From contig NC_041002.1 of the NCBI RefSeq assembly GCF_004193775.1, positions 36,801,112-36,865,111 of the forward strand: a stretch of DNA of 64,000 nt, read 5' to 3'. Position 1 is the first letter of the stretch. The number at the start of each line of letters is the position of its first letter. The stretch is from Glycine soja. Its lineage: Eukaryota > Streptophyta > Magnoliopsida > Fabales > Fabaceae. The notes beneath the pieces are model-generated. The model was given only the letters and a program-made list of their open reading frames with translations. It was not told the DNA's origin and did no database searches. Shown here piece after piece: positions 11,886 through 24,433 of the stretch. The translations under genes and the position numbers were made by a program.

Positions 11886-13789
11886 CACTACTAAAAAACA
11901 CAGATTCAACGACGATTATTTTCTACAGTCCACGATGTTTTTAAATCGTTGTCGTAGCCAATGTCACACCACTTTCAATGACAGTTTATTAACCATCTTA
12001 GAAGAAAACACTTTTAAGACGATTATGATGTCGAAACTGTCATTAAAAAGACCATATTCTAAGACGGTTTTGATGTCATAACCATCTTAGAATGTGAGCT
12101 ATTCTAAGACGGTTTCAGCATCATAACCATCTTAGAAGATCTCACATTCTAAGATGGTTTTGACCTCAAAACCGTCTTAGAATGTGACCTTTTCGACGAC
12201 GGTTTTGACTTGACAATCGTCTTAGAAGGGATTTCTTCTAAGATGGTTTTGACATCATAATTGTCTTAGAAGATCCCCCTGCTAAGACGATTTTTGTGGG
12301 TAACCGATGTGGTTTTTTTTTTTTTTCATTTTATTACACCTAAAAAATTAGATAGGAAACCATGCATTTCAATTCAGCTAGTAATAAATGACATCAAAGG
12401 GGTAATTACTATTCTATAGTCTAATCACTATCTAATCAACGTTATTACAGCTGATCAAGTGCTAATATTGTAACAAATGTTAATTTCGCTAGAATGATGC
12501 CATTATTTTGACCCTACCTTCCAATATTCTCCCTTTAACATTAAATTATTAGGTATTACACTGCTTAGTTACCATATATATGAAGCTTACCAAGAAAAAA
12601 ATCTTGTCTGAGAAAGATTAAGGGAGAAAAAGTGTTTTAAAGGCCTAAGTTAAGCATGGCATATAACCACAACAATTGTCAATCTTTCATCATTTTTCAA
12701 AAGACCAAAGAACCAGATTCGTACATCAAGTATAAGCATAACATCAATATTACTCAAATACACAAAAGATAGTCACATGCAAAGGCATGAAAGATTTTTT
12801 TCCCTTCATTTTACCATTCATCTCACTCCATTATTACCATCACCATCCACTTAAAATTTATCAAAGGGAGTAAATCAACTACAATGAAGTTGTCAAAGAC
12901 CATGGATCACATTCCAATGCAAACAACCTAAGTTAAAACAAAATAGACAAGAAAGGCACGTGTACTAACTAGGTTTGATATTTTATTAAAATATTTATAA
13001 AGAAAGAATACTATGAAAAGGCAGAGATGGAGAGAGACAGAGGACAAGAAGAAGCGACCTAAGGGTTTTTTGATTGCCATTTTTAAAAACAATTGTCTAT
13101 TTTTCAAAACAAAAAAAAACTTATTTAATAAGGTTTGTTTGTTTTTTTATATATATAAAAATAGTTTATTAAAGCTTGTTTTGAAATCAAGAAAATCAAC
13201 ACACTGAGGCTGAGGTGCCAACATAATTAGAATTTCATTCTTGATTGTGATGCCTTTGCAATCCAATTTTGTTTTTTAAAAAAAGAATCAAGAAAATCAT
13301 AAGAACATAAGATGTTTTCAAAATTGTACTTTTGTTTCCACAGTGGCAAATGTGTAAATAAGCCATAACAACTTCTCCTTATCCTTTTAATTTTGTTTTT
13401 GAAATCACCTGATCAAACAATTTTTTTCTATTATTCTTAAAAATAGTTTCAAAAGCTATTTTGCAAAATAGTTTTGAAAAAGAAAAATAAAATCAAGCAC
13501 ATACACAAATTCTTCATCAAATATTAGGGCAGAGCTAATTAAAATCACAACGGAGCACACTTATAATGCAACTTGCCTAAAAATCTCAGTTGAGACTGAA
13601 GCTGAGCATAGGCCTTAATTCTAAATATTTATGTTAATTATTAAAATGTTCAAAAAACCAGATGATCAAGTAGAAAACAAATGCACATTTGTGAATAAAC
13701 AAGAACATCATCATATGAAGTATACAAAACATAACATCTGATGCTCCAATAGTGAAAAAGCCATGACTATCATCGACAAAAGATGGCTA

Positions 13790-14028
13790 GAGTTTATCAC
13801 CTCAGCAACAATAGCATCCTAACGGTTGAAATCTACAACAAACATGTCTTTTGTCCCAAACAAGCTATCAATTCTACCATTTTCAAATAGCTCTTCAAAA
13901 TGACTGAGGGTCATGCCAAAAAGTTCTTCATAGTTCTCAAGATTAAGATCTACTTCATCCATGTTGAAATCATCATACTGATTATCATCTTCACATAGTG
14001 CAAGGCATTTTGTAGTAGGACAATAAAA
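13790..14028 (-). pseudogene. Captured CONSTANS-LIKE 9/10-type (B-box) gene fragment inside the CACTA element
   Basis: On the minus strand the piece reads LCEDDNQYDDFNMDEVDL, NLENYEELFGMTLSHFEEL, FENGRIDSLFGTKDMF. This matches the middle region of COL9-type proteins, which read EVDLALENYEELFG and GGIGSLF in Arabidopsis as I remember it. The B-boxes and the CCT domain are absent. An intron-like acceptor (CTACAG) precedes it at 14029-14034, and a stop replaces a codon at FNR-TAG. A further minus-strand block at about 14294-14466 (SKSQDEVTSLLEDKSN, GEEFQMPNDQFYGW) ends at a GTAAG donor and could be an upstream exon of the captured transcript; I do not recognise it. COL9 represses flowering through CO and FT in Arabidopsis. 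This copy could at most give antisense or small RNA. Confidence 0.78.
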
Positions 14029-16788
14029 CTGTAGATTGAAAATGAGATATTAGAAATGTAAATAATATGATGAAATTATGAGAATTTTAATGTAGAGCAT
14101 TAGAATTTGGTTAACTCATTTCATTAAACAAGACATAAATCGGAAACTAATTCCAAGAAGTAGTAAGGTTTTAGCTCCAAGAAGAGATCCACTTGCACAA
14201 GTTAAAAGAAGTCAGAATAAACCCCGCATATGCCCAAGTCAAGGACCAAAGTATAGGCAAAATGAATTTGACTAAAAGTAAAAATTGCACTTACGATATT
14301 TGTTGGCATGCTGAGACAAGGCTGACCACCCGTAGAACTGGTCATTTGGCATTTGGAACTCCTCACCCAACAACTTTGAATAATTAATTAAAGTGAAAGA
14401 ACTAGACAAATCCAAATTTGATTTATCTTCCAAAAGAGATGTTACTTCATCTTGAGATTTTGACACATCTTGCTCAGTATCTAGATTTATGAGCTTCTAC
14501 ATAATTCTAGATGCCTAAAATAAAGGTGAACATATATCAAAGAAGTGAATCTACGTTTAAACAATTTTTTACTAATAAAAATAAGTAAGAACAGTCAATT
14601 TTCTATTATTTTGGAATTATGAAGTAGTTTCCTTTCAAAATTTATTCATTGGTAAGGTGAAGCTTTCGTCATAATTCATTTACCAATCAAAATGAAAGTA
14701 GGGAATTGTCTGTGTATCACAAATTCCATGACCAACAACCACAAGAACCATAAAATGGAAGCACTTCATCAAAAAATTGTGATACCACTTCCTCTAAAAG
14801 CATTAATTTAAGTTATTCAACCAAGATGATCTACACATATGGCAACAATAAAACCAAGAATGAAGAAGGCCACACGTAACTGTAGATGAGCTCTTGAGCC
14901 AAATTTGTGGGAGACAAACCTGATGAATCAAACTCATATACAAAGCCATTGGAATATTGGTAGCAAGGAAAAAAAAAGATATTAACTCCCATATTGGGAG
15001 GAAATCTCGTATGCTTTTTTGGAGTTTTTTTTCCCTTTAAAGTGTGCATAACTTGTACCGCACAATAATTATTATCATAAATCAAGTTAAAACCAATATG
15101 CCATGTATATATTAACAAGCATATGTAAATTTTTCAGATTGAAATACCTGAATTCCTTGTAGCCTAATAAACTGTAGAAACCCAAAATCCATGCAAGAAG
15201 GCTAGAAAACTTCCATTCTTTGGAACAAATGAAGCTATAAAAATTGGTAAGTCAGAGAAGATCATGACTAGAAATCCTTGAGTGGGGGAGAAAGTGCCAC
15301 TTGTGAGTTCCATAATAATCTCCTCTCGCAGAAAGAAAATTGAATTTTAGAATATTCAGTGGTACTAGAATCCATGTGGCGTACATGAAACAATCTAATA
15401 AGCAAGTAAGCCCAAGCACCAGGATCCTGAAAGAGTGAGCCTGGTTGTTAAAATATGTTCTTCATGGATATATCATTCTCCAAAAGCACAATAGTGCTTT
15501 TTCCTGCTTAATGATATTTTGTAATTTTCATCAGAACCAAAGAATGAAGTTATAAGCCAAGGCTATATTGACTATAATTGTATCAAGGTCTAATAATATA
15601 AGCGTGGGAATCATAAGATCCTACTCTAATACGAAAGCAATATTCAGAAATGGAGTAATGAGAATAGTAAGATAAGGCAATGTGAACAAAAATAAATTTT
15701 GTGGCAAAGTCTAGTAATTTTAGGTTTTTTTGTGTGTGTGTGTGTATATATATATTATAACCAAACTTGATTACATAAACTAATTAGTTCCTTCTAGTTC
15801 ACAAGGAATCTCTTTACCTACCATGTCCACACTGGATTTTATGTTAACACAATCAACTAAAGTTATTAAGTATATGCTGATTCAAATTATTCAATCACAT
15901 CCAGGACCTAAGACAAGCTTATATAGATCTAGATATGCTTGTGCTTAAAGCTGTTAATTAGCCTATTTTGAGTACCCACTTATAATTATAGAAGGTGCAT
16001 CCCACTCATATCTCCTTCAAAAACAAGAACTTTGTGAAGTACATATATTTAATTCAAAACATAAAACCTTTCTTAATTTTGTATTATCATCCCTCAAAAC
16101 TACAACAATCTATTGCTGCAAAACACGTCACCACCTCACCTTAATGAAAATCAAAACCATCTAAACAAATACTTATGGTACAATTGTGTACTTGTTGGGT
16201 TCAAGGAGTTTAATGGCTCAATTGAAGCAATAAGGCATTGGGGGTGGTACAACTCAATCATGACCCTAATACTTGGCAAGCATATACTATAAGGGGTAGG
16301 AATAAAACTGTTCAATACAAGGATGATGAGAAGTCACACTCAAAGAGATACAGAAGAAAGGGGTCTATCATAAGTTGAGCAAAGGTGCTTTGCAATGTCT
16401 AAACTAAGGAGCTATGGGTTGGGTTGAGATCCTTACGACATTGATTACACATTGACAAGAAAAGCCCCTAGCTAGCATCTCAAGGAAGTGGGTACAAATA
16501 TGGGTACTTACCCATATGACGATGGAGGCACACGACGATGGTGTGACACGTGAGAAACACATGTTCAATAGTTAGTGAGTTAGGGGGAGTGAGGGCATGA
16601 TGACATATGAATACACAAGCTGAGTGAAGGAGGGTATGAGCGAGAGACAGTGGGTGAAGGAGTACACGACAAATAGTGGGGGAGGAAGTGCATGATGGCT
16701 AGTGGGCAAGGGAGACTATGAGGTGAAGGAGGGCATGAGAAACAACGATAGATCAAGGGCATGATGGACATGGTGAGCTAGGGAAAGG

Positions 16789-16897
16789 TGATGCAGTGAC
16801 AATTTTGTAAATAAAATGAATGGAAATCACTACGGTTTTACGTAAAATCGTCGTCGTTTTTGTTTCATTTATTTACAAAATTGTCACTGCGTCATCT
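16789..16897. repeat. Inverted repeat (hairpin) in the right subterminal zone of the CACTA element
   Basis: GATGCAGTGACAATTTTGTA (about 16789-16808) and its continuation to 16822 recur inverted at 16862-16897, which ends ACAAAATTGTCACTGCGTCA. The arms are about 33 bp with few mismatches around a loop of about 40 bp that itself contains a short palindrome (TTTTACGTAAAA). Confidence 0.8.
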
Positions 16898-17074
16898 TAT
16901 AAGACGGTTTTGCATAACTGTCGTCGTAACGACATTGTTGAATTCATTTTTTAGTATTCGAATGAAAATAATTCATTTCCTCTAATTACAAATTTGTCAC
17001 CATATGATATTCTAAGACGGTTCTGCATAACCGTCTTAAAATATATGTCATAAAAAACTATATTTTTAATAGTG

Positions 17075-18859
17075 ATATCTGTCAATAAAAAATGATAAAA
17101 TATATTAAATTTGCTTGCATAGGCTCAACCATTCTCTACTTTCATAGAAAAAATTGACCAGGTCAAATGGTTGATGTACAATCCACTTTCCCTAGGTTTG
17201 AATTTGATTCTTTCAATTTGAACCTGCCTTGTGGGGGCTTTTGTTATAATGTATGATTTTTCTTGAAATATTGAGGCAAAAAGGAGAGCGTTGGTTGAGA
17301 TCCTTTAAAATTGAAACTATATACCAACACACACCAATGGATGCTCTTAAATATGGCTTTTCTTCAGTACCATAGGAAAATAAAAAAGCATCAATTGACC
17401 GATTTCACAAAAAGAAAATACCTAATGTGATTAAATATTGTGCTTGCTTTCTTGGATATAAGCTTTATCGTTTACTTGAATGTCTTTTATATTCTTGATA
17501 TTTCCTACACGCATCAGATATTGCCTAAGATATTTTATTTTATATAGGCACAAACAAAGTGCCTTAGGACATGGTTACTGATTTTTTTTTTGGTAACGAT
17601 ATGGTTACTGAATTAATTTAGTTAGAACATCAATACAAATATTATTATCTCGAAGACCACGTCATTTTTTTTTTTGGTTTGAAAAGACCACGTCATTATA
17701 ATCAACCAATATAGGGAGCGAATAATATGATTGATGAACAGATTAGAGTAGTTAAGTGGAATATCGTCACACAATATTAGATATGTCTAATCCTTGATTT
17801 GGCAGTTTAACCGTTCCTTGATTTTATGAAATAAATTAAGAGTGTTGGCACTTTGCCAGTTTATACTTTGCAAAATCACATGTATACATCAAGCAGACAT
17901 ACAAAATAGATAATATATGGTCTAGTGATCAAACCTTAGGACACTTGGAAAACATGATAGACACAAGTCATGTGAGAGTGCAAGAGAAACTCTAACATGT
18001 CTTAAAATACTTATAATGTTCTAATTTATTAACACCGTAACAAAAATATCTAAGAATGAGTTTGTTGAATGTTCTGGACTCTAATCCATGGAAGGGTTCA
18101 CGTTAACTGCTTCTTTGTTTTGGAATCCTTTACCTTTTCTTTCATTTTCCTAAAAACAGATAACAACAAAACCTTTTCCCGTTAGGTGGGTCGACTAAAT
18201 AGATGAAAAAAAAAGATCCTATATTGCTATGTGTCAAACTATGTTTATAGTAAAACTATTGACCTCAAAATCCTTGTTAATGATTTCGCCTATAATTTTT
18301 CTTGGTCTCTTTCTATTTCTCGCTCAAAATCCTTGTTTGACCCCAAAACCCCACCATTGCCCTAAAATCCCAGCTCGCCTACCACTTTTTATAACACTAC
18401 AACACAACACTGTTTCTGTAAAAGGCTCCCTTGTTCCAACTCAACCCTTGCACTTTTCTTTGGTTACGTGTAGCTGAAACATCAACACTTCAGTAATCTT
18501 TGAACCTGAAGCTAATCCAACATCCTTGGCCACTCTCTTTTCCGGGGTCATTATCTGTTGAGTGCCTTATTGATACCCATGTGAGACATAATAAGACAAC
18601 AATCCAAATGCAGCCAGGCATCCAAGGAAAAATGAATTTCAACAAATCCCATCGTAAAGAATTTCACTTGACATAGATACCATGAAAACTTGAAGACTCA
18701 CCCTTGTTAATAATTAAGTTAATTCAGCATGTACATATCACTTGTTTTGAATGGTGAGGCAAACAATAGAAAAAATTAAAATGTCATTGGAATTTCCTTC
18801 AATATGGTTTTCTAGCATGAAGCATCATATCTTTCCAAAAACTTTCAGGCTTCTAAGCA
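17075..18859. other. No gene recognised between CACTA element and PPR pseudogene
   Basis: AT-rich sequence without a convincing coding region. A duplicated GACCACGTCATT (about 17657 and 17686) flanks a T-run. The last 300 bp lie 3' of the PPR reading frame and would be its 3' untranslated or flanking DNA. Confidence 0.4.
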
Positions 18860-20907
18860 TTACCAGTAATCTCCACAGAAACATGAACCATTGGAGAAAT
18901 GATGAAACGTGCTGAAATCTCTGACAATGATGTTTCTTTCCGTAACCTTAGAAATAAATTTTAATGCAGAATGGCAATCGGAGCAAACTCTTAAATTTTT
19001 CTTGACAACGATTGGCATCCCAGTTGGACAGGTTAGTAATAAAAATGCCACGGTTAGCCTCTCGCTGTGATAATGAAGAAGCTTCTCCTTCAAATTGTCA
19101 TCCATTTCAATCAGAACTGATTCTGTTTGAATTCGCTTTATCTGATCAAGAAGACTATCAAGCTTTTCATAAATTTCTTTCTTTTGAGGATGAGACCAGT
19201 CTTCAACCCCAAACACATGGGTTTTATTTCTAATATCAACCCAACTATAACCTGGCAACTTGTTCATGTTGCCATTTTTTTATCATCTTCCTCAAACTTC
19301 GTACATCTTCCCATTGTTTTTCTTTTGCGTAAATATTTGAAAGCTAAACATGAGCCACACTATTTTCAGGTTCAAGCTTCATCAATTTGTCTGCTGCAAG
19401 TCAGGCCCTTTCCATGTCCCCATGAATTTTACAAGCCTCAAGAAAAGAACACCAGCCAAAGGCATGTTATTTATAAAGTCTTCTGCTTCTTTAAGCTTTC
19501 CAGCTCTACCTAGCAAATCAATAGCACAACTGTAATGCTCTTCTTTAGGGACTACCCCATAAATCTTTTCCATGGAATTAAAGTAGTTTAACCCGTCCTC
19601 AACCATTCCTGCATGGCTACATGGTTAACAAATGTTACTGCATTTGGTTTTAGTCCCCTATGGATCATCCCATTAAAAGTTTCAATGGCATTTCTTCCTG
19701 AACCATGGTGAGCAAAAACACCCACTAGTGTATTCTAAGCTATTTCATTAGGATTTTCAATCTCATCAAACAATTGGATTGAGTGGTCAAACAACCCACA
19801 CTTTCCATACATATCAACCAGTGTTGAAGAAACAAAAGGGTCTCTGTCAAAGTTGAATTTGACAACTTGGCCGTGGAGCTGGCTCCCACGTTCTAGCTTT
19901 GCTTGGTTAGAACAAGCCTTGATCAAGCTAGTGAATGTAAATTGATTGGGTTCAATTCCCCTCCTCTGCAAGTCAACAAAAGTGCTTAAAGCCTTCTCAA
20001 TTTGATCCATCTCAACATAAACATCAATAATAGAAGTCAAAGACACTATATTTCTCCAACCAAAATGGCTTTGGAAGACATTTGAAGCACTTACCGTATC
20101 TCCAGACTTTGAATTCATATCTGTCAAGGCATTTCCTACAAAATTCTCGCATTCGAATCCAAACTTGATAATGATAGAATGAAGGGACTTCCCAAAGCTA
20201 GAAGCTTTAAGTGCACTGCAAGTACTCAAAGCGCTACAAAGAACATGCTGATCAATAGAAACACCATCAGTGACCATTTTCTTATAAGCTGTTAAAGCTT
20301 CTTAAAACCTCCATTTTTCACAAAGCCATCAATCACTGACGTCCACAACACTGCATCCTTACAAGGCATTTCCTCAAAAACTTTACAAGCATCAGACACC
20401 TCCACACACTTCTGAATACATATCAGTCAAATTACTACCCACAAACAGTTCATAACCAAACCCACATTTGACAACGAGACAGTGCACCTGCGTACCAAAC
20501 TGAATTGCCCCAAGTGAGGCACGAGCTTGAAGCACACTTGCAAGTGCAAATTGGGTGGCTATTTCTCCTTCAACCCTCATTTGAAAAAATGAACTCAAAG
20601 CCTTCTGAAACCTCAAATTATGAACAAACCCATTAATCATGGCTGTCCAAGAAATCATATTTCTCTTTGACACTCTGTCAAACAGCTTGATGGTGTAATC
20701 AAGCTCTCCACATTTGGAATACAAATTGAGGAAGTTATTGCTCAGAAAGGTGCATGGCAAAAACCCTCCTCGGATCAGCCTAGCATGCAACTGCTTTCCT
20801 TTGTTTAACTCTTTGGTTCGTGCAAAGGTTTGGATAAGGTAAGCCACTATTTTGGTGTCACTTAGTTTGTGGCCAAATCCAAAAATATTCTGAAAGTAAA
20901 ATGCCAA
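18860..20907 (-). pseudogene. DYW-class pentatricopeptide repeat (PPR) protein pseudogene
   Basis: Minus-strand pieces join into one PLS-type PPR protein. The N-terminal repeats (20907-20392) read GKQLHARLIRGGF, LYSKCGELDYTIKLFDRV, SWTAMINGF. The middle (20277-19735) reads KSLHSIIIKFGF, FTSLIKACSNQAKLERGSQL, VDMYGKCGLFDHSIQLFDEI. Then YSCAIDLLGRAGKLKEAEDF (19606-19382) and the C-terminus (19267-18860) follow, with E-type PGYSWV, the deaminase-like HSE, CSDCH and final GDYW. Such proteins edit organellar RNA. Damage includes a frameshift at MYSEVCGG (about 20395), a compensating one near 20300, TGG to TAG after NEIA (about 19738), further breaks at 19606-19680, and loss of sequence around 19380. 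No ATG precedes the first repeats; an acceptor-like TTTTACTTTCAG sits there instead. Confidence 0.9.
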
Positions 20908-21739
20908 ATCAGAGTGAATTATATGAACACAAAAAAGAAAAAAAGTTTAACTAAATGGAGTGAAAATAGATATACATACATACATACATACATACATACA
21001 TACTAAAGTTGTAAACTAATCCCCCAGAAAAAAGAGTTATGCAGAGAATCAAGCACAGGGCAAAGATAAGAACAGAACCAAACTCTTGAAGTAAAAAATT
21101 AGGAAAAAGAAAAAACCTTGAGATTTATATGTCTGCATAGTTGAACAAAAAAATTAAGCACTTTTGCATTTCTCTGTCATGATTTTATACCTTTCCATTT
21201 GTAATAATTAAGAGGGCATATAGTTTCAGGTGTTAAGTTTTAACAGGAATCGTGGCATGTAAAATCATATAGATTAGGATATGTATATAACAATAAAAGT
21301 TTATTGCTGTCAAATAATGTCAATTACCCTTGAACACATTTGTTTGGTTTGATGAATTTTGTCACATGTTGGGTGAGCGTATGGAACGTTTTGAACACTT
21401 AAAAAGAACATCACTGTTCATTTGTTGACGTGCCTGCTACTGAAATTCTGATTTCGCGCAACTTTATATTTATGTATTCGACCAATTATCAGTTGGTTTC
21501 TAGTACTAGCCCAGAGAAAAAAATGGTACTAACTCAACTCCTTTTCTTTTTTGTTTCTAACGTTGCTTCTCTTGCAAACAATTTTGTTCTAAGACACAAT
21601 AGATACTGAATGCGAGCACCTTTTTCAATGGCAATTAAAACCTTGATTAACTATGTTGTGAGATATTACTTTCTTCCATTATGATCTAGATCTCGAAATG
21701 TTTGTCTTTAACATAAATGCGAAAAAGGTTAAACCAAAT
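20908..21739. other. PPR 5' flank with (TACA)n repeat; no gene seen
   Basis: A TACA microsatellite occupies 20972-21003. The rest is AT-rich intergenic sequence without a supported gene. Confidence 0.5.
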
Positions 21740-22045
21740 TGGTTTGAATCCTACTTACCTTTGTCATTGTCATTTAGGCCATATAGGTGAGAGACACATC
21801 TTTAAGCTCCATAAAGATGAACTCTTGGATCCGTTTGATTATGAATTTTTGAGTTGTGTGAATCTTGTCTGTTGAAAAAGATGACTAAGACCCCATTCAT
21901 CGGTCAAGGTGAGAGGGCTATTGATCTTTTGAAAGTAATACACAGTGATGTATGTGGTCTCCTGAATCGGCATGCTAGAGGCAGTTTTTCTTACTTTGCC
22001 ACATTTACTGATGACTGTAGTGTTGAATCCACATCCCTTGCTTGA
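21740..22045 (+). pseudogene. Ty1/copia gag-pre-integrase and integrase fragment
   Basis: The first part (about 21777-21840) reads GHIGERHIFKLHKDELLDPF, the GAG-pre-integrase region. After a one-base shift the frame 21854-22045 reads CESCLLKKMTKTPFIGQGER, LLKVIHSDVCG, FSYFATFTDDCS. These are the zinc-type CxxC and the DVCG/TFTDD part of the copia integrase catalytic core. The frame ends at about 22045 and no LTR, reverse transcriptase or RNase H was found nearby. It is a small relic. Confidence 0.85.
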
Positions 22046-22225
22046 ATTATGACAAACTATTAACAATGCAAATTATAAAGATGATGAAATGTCTGTGACG
22101 ACTAATAAATTTGCTAAGTGTTTCAATGATACATGTGCATTAAAAGCAAAAATAAGCAAGCATTTTGATGAGTTTAGAATAGGCTTAGAAAGGATATCTT
22201 AGACATGCTGTCAAGAGTAAAGCCT

Positions 22226-22480
22226 CACTACTAGAAAAGTGCCAATTTCTTGCAGAAAAAAGTCCGCAGGAAATTCCTGCAAATTTAGTTATGAAAAATA
22301 ATCCGAAGGAATTTCTTGCGGAATTTTATGAGAAAAATTATTTCAAGGAAATATTTACGGATTTTTAGGTGGAAAAGTAATATTAATATATTAATATTGT
22401 AATAATGTGGTAGGAAAATCTGTAAACTTTCATGCGGATTTACCTGTCAATTTATTTTCGCAGGAAATATTAAAACAAAT
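22226..22480 (+). mobile_element. CACTA 5' terminus with subterminal repeats, 3' end not found
   Basis: CACTACTAGAAAAGTGCC starts at 22226 and is followed by repeated GAAATTCCTGC/GAAGGAATTTCTTGCGG words up to about 22460, a typical CACTA terminus with its subterminal zone. The best right-end candidate, TTTCTCTAGTG near 24672, is weak and its flank does not repeat the left flank CCT. The extent of the element is therefore open. Confidence 0.6.
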
Positions 22481-23205
22481 TATTTTTTAAAAATTAATAA
22501 TTTTAAAATAGTTAAAATAATTTGCTTAACAAAATATTATTTTAATTAATCAATTATAAATATATCATTATCTATAGTTTTAATTAACAATATTAAGTAC
22601 ATTAATTTTTTTAATCAACCATTCACTTAAAAAAGAAATTTATTAACTTGATCTAATATAAAATTAGTTTTAATTACACTTAAAGAGATCTAATGTTTAA
22701 TTAACTTGATCTAAGGTTTCACTCTTTCTAACTAAAATATCTAAAGCTAACTTTCTCTTTGCACTCAACCTCTTTCTCATCCAAACTCAAGTTGTCCCAA
22801 CTTGAAGTATAAATCTCTTAAGTCATTCGGTGCTCGTCAATATATAAAGCATGAGAAGTGCCACTATTTCGTCATTTCTCGAGTCACTTCGCTGGATTTG
22901 GGGAAAATGTGATGATGTAGAATTAGGCTTCGTTGTGTTGCATTGGAGTTGTGAAATCTGAATCTGTCTTTCAATTTGTGAAGTTCGAAATGGTAACCCT
23001 CTCCCTCTTTGTGTTTCAATTTACAAAATCCCTATTTTTTTTTTAAATTTGAAGCTATGAAACCTTACACGCACATCTTGTTTCATTGGTTGATTCAAGT
23101 TCTTATAGGTATCACCAAACCATCCTTAAATCTTACATGTTTTGCATTGGAGGTTGAAGATCTTCGATCCTCAAATTGATTCCATTTCCATCTTCATTTG
23201 CTTCT
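22481..23205. other. No gene recognised; possibly captured gene 5' region
   Basis: AT-rich sequence followed by a CT-rich leader-like stretch around 22740-23000, which ends with ATGGTAACCC-type sequence and then intron-like T-runs. It may be a captured gene start inside the CACTA element opened at 22226, but no protein was recognised. Confidence 0.3.
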
Positions 23206-24433
23206 TGTAACACCTTGAACGAATTACATTGAAATGAGAGGGATTTAGAGGTTGTACAAGTATGAGATCGTACAGTTGATGATGACTTAAAGGAATTAAT
23301 TGGTACTACCTATATCACGTAAGAAATTTATAGTTAAGCGTGCTTGACTTGAAGTATCATGGAATGAGTGACTTTCTGGAAAATTTCCCAAAAAGTGTGT
23401 GAGTGAGGACAAAACACACTGAAAAGTCTCGTGTTGGTTTGTGAGGATAGTCATTAATCTTGGAATCATCCAAAGCAGATTGTTGAAGTCTCAAAAAGGG
23501 CTACTAGATTATTAAGGTCTCGGAAAGGGCTACCTACAAAGGATTCTGACTGGTGGAGGGTTTTGACCAACAAGGATATTGAAAGAAGTGTCATCATGTG
23601 AAGTATCGTAGTTTGAGAACCACCAAGAAGTAGACAATTAGAGGCATTAAAAATGCTACCATAACAAATATTTCTCCCAATACAGAGTGGTTTGAGGATG
23701 AACCAAGCAAAAACTGGTAGGCATATAACACCTCGAATGAATCATATTAGAATGAGAGGGATCCAGAGGTTGTACAGGTATGCAATTATACAATTAAGGA
23801 TAAATGAATTAATTGGTACTGCCTATATCGACAAGATGTATATGTTTTTCAATAGCCTATCACTTAAGAATTCTACAGTTTAGTGTACTTGACTTGGAGT
23901 AGTTATGAGATGGATGACATTTTGAGAAGGTTTCCCAAAAAGCATGTGAGTGAGGACAAAACACACCGAAAAGTCTCATGTTGGTTTGTGGGGATAGTCG
24001 ATGATCTTGAGAACATTCGAGCAGTGACTGAGCTGGTTGTCGAGGTCTCGAAACCTACAAAGAGGATTCTGACCAACAAGGATGTTGAGTAAAGTGTCAT
24101 CATGTGAAGTATTGTAGTGTGAGAGTCGACGAGGAGTTGATAATCAAAGGCATTACAAATGGTATCAGAGTAGACTTCTCTCCCAGTACGATGTGGTTTG
24201 AGGACGAACCAGGTGGAAGCTGATGGACATGTAGCACCCCAAACGAATCACACCAAAATGAGAGGGATCCGGAGGTTGTGCAAGTATGGGATGTATAGTT
24301 AAAGATGACTTACAAGAATTAATTGATACTACCTATATCAACAAGATACATTTACTTTTTGGTAGCTCATAATTTAAGAACTCTATTGTTAAACTTGTTT
24401 GACTTAGAGTAGTTATGGGATGTGTGACCTTCA
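23206..24433 (+). mobile_element. Tandem array of miniature LTR units (TRIM-like), about 2.4 copies
   Basis: Three units start at 23206 (TGTAACACC), 23724 (TATAACACC) and 24230 (TGTAGCACC), with periods of 518 and 506 bp; the third is cut off at about 24433. Shared words include ATGAGAGGGAT, AATTAATTGGTACT, GAGTGAGGACAAAACACAC and GTGTCATCATGTGAAGTAT. Unit 2 ends ...GGCATTACA at 24157, and two bases later comes TGGTATCAGAG (24160-24170), the primer-binding site complementary to initiator-Met tRNA. Unit 1 has a decayed counterpart near 23654. This gives LTRs of about 434 bp separated by only about 72 bp of internal DNA, with no coding capacity. The short frames here are not genes. Confidence 0.65.
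24160..24170 (+). other. Retrotransposon primer-binding site (initiator-Met tRNA type)
   Basis: TGGTATCAGAG lies two bases after a CA that can close an LTR, the standard position and sequence for first-strand priming in plant LTR retroelements. Confidence 0.75.

Larger units (their letters stand above)
11886..17074. mobile_element. Complete non-autonomous CACTA transposon (5189 bp)
   Basis: The left end is CACTACTAAAAAACA (11886) and the right end TATTTTTAATAGTG (17074), giving imperfect terminal inverted repeats CACTA[C/T]TAAAAA. The flanks are ATA (11883-11885) and ATA (17075-17077), the 3-bp target duplication expected for this superfamily. Both subterminal zones contain copies of CTAAGACGGTTTTG/ACCGTCTTAGAAT: at least ten in 11950-12300, fewer in 16830-17045. 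No transposase remnant was recognised inside, so mobilisation would need a partner in trans. The interior carries a captured CONSTANS-LIKE fragment and unrecognised sequence. Boundaries are well supported because both ends and the duplication agree. Confidence 0.88.
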
